The position numbers and the translations under genes are program-made. Below, one piece after another: positions 26,081-33,890 of a DNA stretch of 64,000 nucleotides. Location of the stretch: positions 1,178,001-1,242,000 of the forward strand of contig NZ_LR594675.1 of the NCBI RefSeq assembly GCF_901827205.1, read 5' to 3'. Numbering within the stretch: the first letter of the stretch is position 1; every line of letters begins with the position of its first letter. Under the pieces are notes generated by a model. The model was not told the origin of the DNA and made no database searches. It was given only the letters and a program-made list of their open reading frames with translations. The stretch is from Variovorax sp. PBS-H4. GTDB lineage: Bacteria > Pseudomonadota > Gammaproteobacteria > Burkholderiales > Burkholderiaceae_C.

Positions 26081-26941
26081 ATGGACGCACAGCAGGATCA
26101 ACTGCAATCGTGGATCGGACGAAGCGAGACAGTCGAAGACACCGTCAACCCCACGCCGGTCGTCGCACTGACGGCGACGCTGGACCATCCGGCGACACCG
26201 GTGGTCGCGGGCACCAGGCTTCCGCCCCTGTGGCACTGGCTCTACTTCCTGCCGATGCATCGCCAGAGCGAGATCGGCGAAGACGGCCACGCCAGGCGCG
26301 GTGGCTTCCTGCCGCCGGTTCCGCTGCCTCGGCGCATGTGGGCCGGCGGCCAGTTCGAGTTCCGCTCCCCGATCCGCGTCGGCGACCTTGTCGCGCGAAC
26401 CTCGACCATCGACGACGTCACGACCAAGGAAGGCCGCACGGGCAAGCTCGTGTTCGTGAAAGTCCGGCACGAGGTGCGCTGCAACGGTGCCACCGAGCCG
26501 GCGCTGGTCGAGTTTCACGACATCGTCTACCGCGAAGCGCAGCGTCCCGAAGATGTCGCGCCCTCGCCGCAATCCGCGCCGACCGAGGCCGCCTGGCGCC
26601 GCCAGATCGTGCCGGACGACGTGCTGCTGTTCCGCTACTCGGCGCTCACCTTCAACGGCCACCGCATTCACTACGACCGCCGGTACGTGACGCAGGTCGA
26701 AGGGTACCCTGGGCTGATCGTGCACGGCCCCTTGATCGCGACGCTGCTGATGGACCTCCTGCGCCGCCAGCTTCCCGAAGCCGACGTGGAGAGCTTTCGC
26801 TTTAAGGCCGTGCGCCCGACCTTCGACTTGAACGCGTTCCACGTCAACGGTCAACCGCAGGCCGACGGCAAGACGATCCACCTCTGGGCTTCGGACCACG
26901 AGGGGTGGCTCACGATGGACGCCACCGCGGTGCTGCGCTGA
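26081..26941 (+). CDS. MaoC-like hydratase (itaconyl-CoA/mesaconyl-C4-CoA hydratase type)
   Basis: Double hot-dog protein of 286 residues (FAS1-type N-terminal half plus MaoC C-terminal half). The hydratase motif is FRYSALTFNGHRIHYD (about residues 183-198) with the catalytic Asn/His and Asp. VARTSTIDDVTTKEGRTGKL in the N-half is typical of the mesaconyl-C4-CoA/itaconyl-CoA hydratase group (Ich/RipB). The ATG at 26081 has AAGGAGA 7 bp upstream. It opens a five-gene operon in which CoA-transferase and CitE-like lyase follow, the same trio as the itaconate degradation genes of Pseudomonas aeruginosa and Yersinia. Product expected: citramalyl-CoA. Confidence 0.85.
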   Translation: MDAQQDQLQSWIGRSETVEDTVNPTPVVALTATLDHPATPVVAGTRLPPLWHWLYFLPMHRQSEIGEDGHARRGGFLPPVPLPRRMWAGGQFEFRSPIRVGDLVARTSTIDDVTTKEGRTGKLVFVKVRHEVRCNGATEPALVEFHDIVYREAQRPEDVAPSPQSAPTEAAWRRQIVPDDVLLFRYSALTFNGHRIHYDRRYVTQVEGYPGLIVHGPLIATLLMDLLRRQLPEADVESFRFKAVRPTFDLNAFHVNGQPQADGKTIHLWASDHEGWLTMDATAVLR

Positions 26942-26968
26942 TCCGTTCACCTACTCGAGAGAAAACCC

Positions 26969-28159
26969 ATGCAGCCACTCAAGGGCATCACTGTCGTCAC
27001 GCTGGAGCACGCCATCGCGGCGCCCTTCGCCACTCGCCAGCTGGCCGACCTCGGCGCCCGCGTCATCAAGATCGAACGCCCGGGATCAGGCGACTTTGCG
27101 CGCGGCTACGACGAGCGCGTTCGCGGCCTGGCGTCGCACTTCGTCTGGACCAATCGTTCGAAGGAAAGCCTCACGCTCGATGTGAAGCATCCCGAGGCTG
27201 CCCGCGTGCTCGAGCGGCTCGTCATCGAGAAGGCCGATGTCGTGGTGCAGAACCTCGCACCCGGCGCCGCGGCGCGCCTCGGCCTGGGCTACGACAAGCT
27301 CTCCGGGGCCAAGCCGGGCCTGATCGTTTGCGATATTTCCGGCTACGGTGACGACGCCCGCCATCCCGGACCGTACCGCGACAAGAAGGCCTACGACCTG
27401 TTGATTCAAAGCGAGGCCGGCTTTGTTTCCGTCACGGGCACGCCCGAAGAGCCTTGCAAGGCCGGCCCCTCGATCGCGGACATCGCCGCCGGCATGTACG
27501 CCTACAGCAGCATCCTGGCGGCGCTGCTGCAGCGCGGCCAGACCGGCAAGGGCCAACGCATCGACATCTCGATGCTGGAATCGCTGGCCGAGTGGACCAG
27601 CTACCCGCTCTACTACGCCTTCGAAGGTGCCGCCCCGCCACCGCGCACCGGCGCCAGCCACGCGACGATCTACCCCTACGGACCGTTCCCGGCCGGCGAC
27701 GGCACGACCGTGATGCTCGGCCTTCAGAACGAGCGCGAATGGGTCAGCTTCTGCGACAAGGTGCTGGAGCAACCCGAGCTCGCGAAGGATCCGCGGTTCA
27801 CCGCCAACTTCAAGCGCGTGGCAGAGCGAGCCGCGCTGCGTCAGATCATCGTGGACGCGTTCCAGCCGCTGACGGGAGGGCAGGTGGTCGAGCGACTCGA
27901 ACGGGCCCAGATCGCCAATGCGCAGGTCAACACGATGAAGGAAGTCTGGGCCCATCCGCAGCTCCAAGCACGTGGGCGCTGGACCGAGGTGGGGACGGCC
28001 ATGGGACCCGTGCCCGCCATGCTGCCCCCGGGCACCTGGAATACCGGCCCCCGCATGGACCCGGTGCCGGCACTCGGCGAGCACACGGACGCGATCCTGG
28101 CCGAGCTCGGCTACAGCGCGGCCGAGATCGCCGCGCTGCACACATCCGAAGCCGTTTGA
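26969..28159 (+). CDS. CaiB/BaiF CoA-transferase (itaconate/mesaconate CoA-transferase candidate)
   Basis: Class III CoA-transferase of 396 residues. It begins QPLKGITVVTLEHAIAAPFA, a start typical of the mesaconate/itaconate transferases. The catalytic aspartate is in KKAYDLLIQSEAGFVSVTG (near residue 137). It would transfer CoA from succinyl-CoA to itaconate. It is 27 bp after the hydratase gene and 10 bp before the CitE-like gene. It differs clearly from the other CaiB protein of the window at 1411, so the two are not recent duplicates. Confidence 0.85.
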   Translation: MQPLKGITVVTLEHAIAAPFATRQLADLGARVIKIERPGSGDFARGYDERVRGLASHFVWTNRSKESLTLDVKHPEAARVLERLVIEKADVVVQNLAPGAAARLGLGYDKLSGAKPGLIVCDISGYGDDARHPGPYRDKKAYDLLIQSEAGFVSVTGTPEEPCKAGPSIADIAAGMYAYSSILAALLQRGQTGKGQRIDISMLESLAEWTSYPLYYAFEGAAPPPRTGASHATIYPYGPFPAGDGTTVMLGLQNEREWVSFCDKVLEQPELAKDPRFTANFKRVAERAALRQIIVDAFQPLTGGQVVERLERAQIANAQVNTMKEVWAHPQLQARGRWTEVGTAMGPVPAMLPPGTWNTGPRMDPVPALGEHTDAILAELGYSAAEIAALHTSEAV

Positions 28160-28169
28160 GGTCGCTGTC

Positions 28170-29000
28170 ATGGCCGCCGAACACCTGCCTTTCCCACGCA
28201 CCTATCTCTTCGTACCCGGCACCCGGCCGGAACGCTTCGACAAAGCGCTGGCCAGCGGCGCCGACACAATAGTCCTGGACCTCGAGGACGCGGTGGCTTC
28301 CGACGACAAGGCCACTGCGCGCAGCACCGTCGCGGCTTGGCTGGCGGGCGCAATGCCCGCAGACCTTTCGCGCATCGTGGTGCGTATCAACGACGCCCAC
28401 TCGTCCTGGTTTGCCGACGACCTTGCGGCATTGGCCGACGTCCGCGGGGTCGGCGTGCTCCTGCCCAAGGCCGAGTCGGCCGGGCAGATCGTCGAGGCCC
28501 AGGCAGCGTTGCCCGAGGCGGCCATCCTCGCGCTGATCGAAAGCGCGCGTGGTGTGGCGGAAGTCAACCGCATCGCGGCCGCCGGGGCTCGGCGCCTGGT
28601 GTTCGGCACGCTCGATTTCGCACTCGACCTCGACATGGACATTTCGACGGACGCCTCGGGGCTGGACTATGCAGCCAGCCGCATCGCGATCGCCTCGCGC
28701 GTGGCGGGGCTGCCGGCTCCGGTGGCGGGCGTGACGCCGCAACTCGAGGACGAGGCCCGCCTGCTGTCGGATCTTGCCGATGCGCGCAGGCTGGGCTACG
28801 GCGCCAAGCTTTGCATCCACCCACGCCAGGTACAGCCCATCCACGCGGCGCTGCGTCCGGCAGCCGAGGCGCTGGAGTGGGCCCGGCGCGTCCTGGCGGC
28901 CGATGCCGCATCCCCGGGCGCCGCCCGGCTCGACGGACGCATGGTCGACCGTCCGGTCGTGCTACAGGCGCAACGCACGCTGGCCCTGGCCCGCAACTGA
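28170..29000 (+). CDS. CitE/HpcH-family lyase (citramalyl-CoA lyase candidate)
   Basis: TIM-barrel CoA lyase of 276 residues. Recognisable segments are YLFVPGTRPERFDKAL (CoA/N-terminal strand), VLDLEDAVASDDK, the metal-binding glutamate in LIESARGV, and the aspartate in FGTLDFALDLD. Members cleave malyl-, citramalyl- or citryl-CoA. Following a MaoC hydratase and a CaiB transferase, the most likely reaction is (S)-citramalyl-CoA to pyruvate and acetyl-CoA. The start at 28170 lies 10 bp after the CaiB stop. Confidence 0.88.
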   Translation: MAAEHLPFPRTYLFVPGTRPERFDKALASGADTIVLDLEDAVASDDKATARSTVAAWLAGAMPADLSRIVVRINDAHSSWFADDLAALADVRGVGVLLPKAESAGQIVEAQAALPEAAILALIESARGVAEVNRIAAAGARRLVFGTLDFALDLDMDISTDASGLDYAASRIAIASRVAGLPAPVAGVTPQLEDEARLLSDLADARRLGYGAKLCIHPRQVQPIHAALRPAAEALEWARRVLAADAASPGAARLDGRMVDRPVVLQAQRTLALARN

Positions 29001-29036
29001 CCCCATTCACAACCTTCGCAGAAAGAGACAAGCACC

Positions 29037-30383
29037 ATGGCCTCCACCATCATCGACTCGCGCATCTTCGGCGACATGTTCAGCGACGCACGCATGCGAG
29101 ACGTCTGGTCCGACGAAAACCGCACCGCGAAGTACCTCGACATCGAGCGCGCGCTCGCGAAAGTCCAGGGCGAGCTCGGCATCATTCCGAAGGAAGCGGC
29201 GGACGAGATCGTCCGGAACTGCAATCTGTCGCAGATCGACTGGGCCCGGCTGAAGGCCAAGACCGAGCAGATCGGCTACCCGATCATCGCCGTCGTCAAC
29301 CAGATCAACGCGAACTGCCGCGACAAGCTCGGCGAGTACTGCCACTGGGGCGCCACGACGCAGGACATCACGGACACGGCCGCCGTGCTGCAGATGCGCG
29401 AGGGCCTGGCGTTGGTGGAGCAGGATCTGGACGAGATCGGAGATGCGCTGGCTGCCCTGGCGACGAAGTACCGCGACACGCCTGTCATCGGCCGCTCCAA
29501 CCTGCAGCAGGCCACGCCGATCACCTTCGGCTACAAGATGGCGAGCATCCTCGCAGGCATCGACCGGCACCGCCAGCGCCTGCAGCAACTCAAGCCCCGT
29601 GTCCTGATGGGCGAGTTCGGAGGTGCGTCGGGCACCTTGTCATCTCTGGAGAAGGGCGCCATGGAGACCCAGGCCGGCCTGATGAAGGAACTGGGACTGG
29701 CCCAGCCGCTGATCTCGTGGCACACGGTGCGCGACACGATCGCGGAGGTCGGCGCCTTCCTCGGCCTTGTCGGAGGCTCTCTCGGAAAGATCGCGATGGA
29801 CGTCAAGCTGATGATGCAGACCGAAGTCGCGGAGGTCTACGAGCCCTTCGCGCCGGGCCGGGGCTCCTCGTCGACCATGCCGCAGAAGCGCAACCCGATC
29901 TCCTGCCTCTACATCCACGCCAACATCTCCGTGGCGCGCCAGCATGCGGCCGCACTGATGGATGCCATGGTTGCCGACCACGAGCGCTCGACCGGGCCCT
30001 GGGAGATCGAGTGGGTATCGCTCCCGGAAATCTTCTGCCTCATGTCAGGCGCCTTGAAGCAGACCCGGTTCATCCTCAAGGGGCTCGAAGTGGACGCCAC
30101 TCGCATGCGCACCAACATCGACATCACCAACGGCCTCGTGATGTCCGAGGCCGTGATGATGGGCCTGGGTCCCTACATCGGCCGCGAGTACGCCCACGAC
30201 CTGGTGTATGACCTGTGTCGGCAGGCGCTCGCGGAGAACCGGCCCTTGATCGAGATCCTGGCGGCCCACCCGGAGATCAGGAAGCACGTCACACGAGCCC
30301 AGCTCGATGCGATGTGCGACCCCGCCAACCATCTCGGCCAGGCCGGCGTCATGGTCGATCGCGTGCTGGCGGCACGGCGCTAG
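29037..30383 (+). CDS. Fumarase/aspartase-superfamily lyase, CMLE/adenylosuccinate-lyase-like (candidate trans-aconitate decarboxylase)
   Basis: Lyase of 448 residues, all-helical superfamily. The conserved regions are HWGATTQDITDTA (residues 103-115), GRSNLQQATPITFGYK (152-167) and the signature loop SSSTMPQKRNP (277-287). The QQATPITFG segment is closest to 3-carboxy-cis,cis-muconate cycloisomerases. No protocatechuate genes are near. Ustilago Tad1, which decarboxylates trans-aconitate to itaconate, belongs to this CMLE-like group. Placed directly before the itaconate trio's transporter gene, a role in producing itaconate is an attractive inference. A C-N or C-O lyase acting on another polycarboxylate is the alternative. 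Confidence 0.8.
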   Translation: MASTIIDSRIFGDMFSDARMRDVWSDENRTAKYLDIERALAKVQGELGIIPKEAADEIVRNCNLSQIDWARLKAKTEQIGYPIIAVVNQINANCRDKLGEYCHWGATTQDITDTAAVLQMREGLALVEQDLDEIGDALAALATKYRDTPVIGRSNLQQATPITFGYKMASILAGIDRHRQRLQQLKPRVLMGEFGGASGTLSSLEKGAMETQAGLMKELGLAQPLISWHTVRDTIAEVGAFLGLVGGSLGKIAMDVKLMMQTEVAEVYEPFAPGRGSSSTMPQKRNPISCLYIHANISVARQHAAALMDAMVADHERSTGPWEIEWVSLPEIFCLMSGALKQTRFILKGLEVDATRMRTNIDITNGLVMSEAVMMGLGPYIGREYAHDLVYDLCRQALAENRPLIEILAAHPEIRKHVTRAQLDAMCDPANHLGQAGVMVDRVLAARR

Positions 30384-30469
30384 TCCACCCCTGCGTTTCA
30401 CCTCGGCCGGGCCAACGCAGCGGCGCAGTCCGGCAGGCACCCATGCGCCCTGAATTCGGAGACAACATC

Positions 30470-31804
30470 ATGAACATTCAAAAACTGCTGAAGCTGCTCT
30501 ACGTCCAGGTCCTGATCGGCCTGGTCCTGGGCATCACCGTTGGCCACTACTGGCCCGAGTTCGGCGCCGCCCTCAAGCCGCTCGGCGACGGCTTCGTCAA
30601 GCTGGTCAAGATGATGATCGCGCCGGTGGTGTTCTGCACCATCGTGAGCGGCATCACATCGCTCGGAGACTCCAAGGAGATCGGAAAGACCTTGCTCAAG
30701 GCGATGGGGCTCTTCTACGCCCTGACGGTTCTTGCGCTCGTCACCGGCCTGGTCACCGTCCTGCTGATACAGCCGGGCGCGGGCATGCATATCGATCCGA
30801 AGAACCTCGATGCGTCCGTCGCGACCCGCTTCGCGAATCAGGTGCACATCCACGGCTTCACGGACTTCGTCATGCACATCATCCCCAACGCCTTCGTCGG
30901 CGCATTCGCCGAGGGCGAGGTGTTGCCGGTACTGCTGCTGGCCGTGCTCTGCGGATTCGGCCTGACGAAGATCGGGACGGCGGCAAAGCCGGTGCTGGAG
31001 GGCATCGAAGGCTTTTCCCACATGCTCTTTGCCGCCTTCGGCATCATCATGCAGCTCGCACCGATCGGCGCATTCGGCGCAATGGCATTCACCGTAGGGC
31101 GCTACGGCATCAAGTCGATCGGATCGCTCGGGCTGCTGATCGGGACCTTCTATGTCGCCTGCATCTTCTTTGTCGTCGTGGTGCTCGGTGTGTTGTCGCG
31201 TCTGCACGGGTTCAAGCTGTGGCAGCTCATGCGATACATCAAGGAGGAGTTGCTCGTGGTGCTCGGCACCTCGTCGAGCGAACCGGTGCTCCCTCGTCTG
31301 CTGCTGAAGCTCGAAAGGCTGGGCTGCAAGAAGGGGGTTGTCGGGCTGGTGCTTCCGACCGGCTACTCGTTCAACCTCGACGGGACGGCCATCTATCTCA
31401 CGCTGGCGTCCATGTTCATAGCCCAGGCCTGCGACATCCACCTGACGTGGCTCCAGATCGGCTCCATGCTGGGCGTCATGCTGCTCACGTCCAAGGGCGC
31501 AGCGGGAGTGACGGGCAGTGGCTTCGTCGCCCTGGTGGCCACGCTGACGGTCATGCCGGACCTGCCGGTGGCCGGCGTGGCGCTGATCGTCGGGATCGAT
31601 CGCTTCATGTCCGAGGCACGGGCGCTTACCAGCACCATCAGCAACGCGGTGGCCTGCATCGTGGTCTCCATGTGGGAGAACGCATGCGACCGCGACGTAT
31701 TGAAGCGGGAACTGGCGGCGAACTACGCCAACACGGAGCACGAGCTCGAAGAAGGTTCGGGAGACCTCCAATTGCCGCTCGGCCACGCGGGTACGGCACG
31801 CTGA
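30470..31804 (+). CDS. dctA: C4-dicarboxylate/proton symporter DctA-like
   Basis: DAACS-family cation symporter of 444 residues with eight membrane helices and two re-entrant loops. Starts MNIQKLLKLLYVQVLIGLVLG as in DctA. The serine-rich hairpin is GTSSSEPVLPRLL; DctA proteins usually read SSSESALP, so Pro/Val at these positions is a small change near the substrate site. TGYSFNLDGTAIYLTLASMF is the conserved helix-7 region. Being the last gene of the operon, it may import the pathway's di- or tricarboxylate or a related acid rather than be the housekeeping DctA. Confidence 0.87.
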   Translation: MNIQKLLKLLYVQVLIGLVLGITVGHYWPEFGAALKPLGDGFVKLVKMMIAPVVFCTIVSGITSLGDSKEIGKTLLKAMGLFYALTVLALVTGLVTVLLIQPGAGMHIDPKNLDASVATRFANQVHIHGFTDFVMHIIPNAFVGAFAEGEVLPVLLLAVLCGFGLTKIGTAAKPVLEGIEGFSHMLFAAFGIIMQLAPIGAFGAMAFTVGRYGIKSIGSLGLLIGTFYVACIFFVVVVLGVLSRLHGFKLWQLMRYIKEELLVVLGTSSSEPVLPRLLLKLERLGCKKGVVGLVLPTGYSFNLDGTAIYLTLASMFIAQACDIHLTWLQIGSMLGVMLLTSKGAAGVTGSGFVALVATLTVMPDLPVAGVALIVGIDRFMSEARALTSTISNAVACIVVSMWENACDRDVLKRELAANYANTEHELEEGSGDLQLPLGHAGTAR

Positions 31805-31840
31805 GACGGGTGGATGTCACGGCGCCCGCTTTCCTTCGCT

Positions 31841-32770
31841 TCAACGCACAGCGCGGCGGCCTTCCGGTTTGCCGCGTTTTGCCTTCATCTCAGAGAAGAA
31901 CGCATAAAGCTGCTGTGCCGCCGGCGACAGGGTTCGGCCCTTGCGCTGGATGAGGCCGATCTTGCGGGTGATCACCGGGTCGTAGAGCGGGACGCTGACA
32001 AGCAGCGGATGGTCCGCGTCCGGCATGGCGATCGAAGGCACCGCAGCCACACCGAGGCCGGCCTCCACGAGGCCGAGCATCGTCGTGACGTGCTGGGTTT
32101 CGTAGATGCTCTGCGGTCGCCCCGCCAGCCCTGAAAGGGCCTGGTCCAGCAGCAACCGGTTGCCCGACGCCTTGCTGACCGAGATGTAGTCGTACTGCGC
32201 CAGCTCCGCCCAACTCGCACGGCGCTTCTTCGCGAGCGGGTGGTCGCGTCTGCAAGCCGCGACGAAACGCTCCTCCAGCAGAGGCTTGAATTCGATGTCG
32301 GGCTCCTGGCCGCCCACGAAGTTGAGCCCGAAGTCGGCCTCGCCGCGTGCCACCGCGGAGAGCACTTCGTTGGCGCTGGCGTCGAAGACCTTGACCCTGA
32401 TCTTCGGGTAGCGCTCGTGGTAGCGCGAGATCACCTGCGACAGGAAGTAGTAGACGGTCGAAGGAACGCAGGCGATGGTCACCTCGCCCATCCGCGTCGC
32501 GGCGACACCACGGATGCCCAACAGCGTGTGGTCGAGTTCGTCCAGGAGCTGCTGCACCTTCCGATCGAAGTCGCGCCCGACCGAAGTCAGGCTCACCCGG
32601 CGGGTCGTACGGTCTAGAAGCCGCACGCCGAGCGCTTCCTCCAGCTTCTCGATACGCCGGCTGAAGGCCGGCTGCGACACGTGCAGGGCCTCTGCCGCCT
32701 TGCGAAAGCTGTTGAGCTCGGCGACTGCCCGGAACGCCTGCAGGTCGTTGAGATTGAAGTTGATCGCCAT
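31841..32770 (-). CDS. LysR-family regulator of the tricarboxylate-type cluster
   Basis: LysR regulator of 309 residues: winged helix LNDLQAFRAVAELNSFRKAA, VSQPAFSRRIEKLEEALG, then DRTTRRVSLT; sensor domain from about residue 90. It is divergent from the Bug gene at 32918 and converges on dctA. One of two matching LysR-type boxes lies in its divergent promoter region, the other before the hydratase operon, so it probably controls both flanks. Inducer unknown; a polycarboxylate or CoA intermediate is expected from context. Confidence 0.9.
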   Translation of the reverse strand: MAINFNLNDLQAFRAVAELNSFRKAAEALHVSQPAFSRRIEKLEEALGVRLLDRTTRRVSLTSVGRDFDRKVQQLLDELDHTLLGIRGVAATRMGEVTIACVPSTVYYFLSQVISRYHERYPKIRVKVFDASANEVLSAVARGEADFGLNFVGGQEPDIEFKPLLEERFVAACRRDHPLAKKRRASWAELAQYDYISVSKASGNRLLLDQALSGLAGRPQSIYETQHVTTMLGLVEAGLGVAAVPSIAMPDADHPLLVSVPLYDPVITRKIGLIQRKGRTLSPAAQQLYAFFSEMKAKRGKPEGRRAVR

Positions 32771-32805
32771 CGCTTCGCTCCGCAGGCATTGACTGATCGA
32801 CAGTG

Positions 32806-32834
32806 TGCATCAATCGATCCTAAACATGCAATTC
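32806..32834. promoter_or_regulatory. LysR-type box in the lysR/bug intergenic region
   Basis: TGCATCAAT (32806-32814) and TGCAATTC (32827-32834), 12-bp gap, same as at 25982-26010. The site lies 36 bp upstream of the LysR start and about 84 bp upstream of the Bug ATG, a normal place for a divergent LysR activator/autoregulation site. A further GCATGCAA follows at 32842-32849. Confidence 0.5.
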
Positions 32835-32917
32835 ACAACAAGCATGCAACCGAGGACCATAGGGCCAAGCTTCAAGGAAGCACCTGTTTGCCAACTCTTC
32901 AACGATCGGAGACATCA

Positions 32918-33889
32918 ATGCCACTACATAGAGCACCCGTCCTGTGTGCCATCGCCTCGGCGGCTGCGCTTTTCTGCGGCGGCGCGCTGGCTGCCTACCC
33001 GGAGAAATCGATCACGATCGTGGTGCCGACCGCGGCCGGCGGCGCCAACGACGCCATGGCGCGAGTCATCGGCCAGGCGATGTCGGCGGCGCTCAAGCAG
33101 CCGGTGGTGATCGACAACAAGGCAGGTGCCAATGGCGCGATCGCCAGCGAGTTCGTCATGCGCGCCCCGCCGGACGGCTACACGCTGATGCTGGGCTATG
33201 TCGCCACGCATGCAATGAATCCTGCCTTGCAGAAGTTGCGCTACGACCCGGTGAAGGACTTCGAGCCCGTCGGCATGGTTGGAACTTCCGCGACACTGAT
33301 GGTCGTCCATCCGTCGGTGAAGGCGAACAATGCCAAGGATCTCGTCGCGGCGCTGAAGGCCGCGCCCGACAAGACCAGCTATGCGTCTGCCGGCAACGGG
33401 ACGGCGCCGCATTTCGCCGCGGAAATGTTCAAGCTGTCGACGGGCACCAGCATGCTTCATGTTCCGTACAAGGGGTCCGCGCCCGCCATCACCGACACCA
33501 TCGGGGGCCAGACCCAGGTCATGTTCCCGAGCCTCTTCACTGCCATTCCCTACGTGAGGGGCGGCAAGCTCAAGGCGATCGGCGTGGCAGGCAGCAAGCG
33601 TTCGCCGCTGATGCCGGAGGTCCCGACGCTCAAGGAGCAAGGCATCGACAACGTGGACGTCTCGCAGTGGTACGGCATCTTCGCGCCTGCCAAGACGCCC
33701 AGACACGTGACCGAGCAACTCAACAAGGTCCTCAACCAGGCCCTGGCCGACAAGAGCGTGGTCAAGAAACTGGAGGACCACGGTGCCGAGGTGGAGATCA
33801 TGGCGCCCGAGCAGATGCGCACGTATGTCCAACAGGAGCAGGTCAAGTGGAAGAAGGTGGTCCAGGCAGCAAAACTGACGGCCGACTGA
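32918..33889 (+). CDS. Bug-family (TTT) solute-binding receptor
   Basis: Periplasmic receptor of 323 residues: signal peptide MPLHRAPVLCAIASAAALFC... ending GALAA, then YPEKSITIVVPTAAGGANDA and NKAGANGAIASEFVMRAPPDG. The ATG at 32918 follows GGAGAC. It is followed 1 bp later by the PrpF-Bug fusion gene, whose C-terminal domain is clearly its paralogue (shared THAMNPALQKL, DFEPVG, VMFPSLFTA, DVSQWYG). It therefore represents one half of a local duplication. It likely binds the cluster's di- or tricarboxylate. Confidence 0.93.
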   Translation: MPLHRAPVLCAIASAAALFCGGALAAYPEKSITIVVPTAAGGANDAMARVIGQAMSAALKQPVVIDNKAGANGAIASEFVMRAPPDGYTLMLGYVATHAMNPALQKLRYDPVKDFEPVGMVGTSATLMVVHPSVKANNAKDLVAALKAAPDKTSYASAGNGTAPHFAAEMFKLSTGTSMLHVPYKGSAPAITDTIGGQTQVMFPSLFTAIPYVRGGKLKAIGVAGSKRSPLMPEVPTLKEQGIDNVDVSQWYGIFAPAKTPRHVTEQLNKVLNQALADKSVVKKLEDHGAEVEIMAPEQMRTYVQQEQVKWKKVVQAAKLTAD

Positions 33890-33890
33890 G

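Noticed and set aside
29037..30383. 3-carboxy-cis,cis-muconate cycloisomerase of protocatechuate degradation, or housekeeping adenylosuccinate lyase
   Set aside because: No pca or pur genes are nearby and the operon is of the itaconate type, so neither name was adopted.
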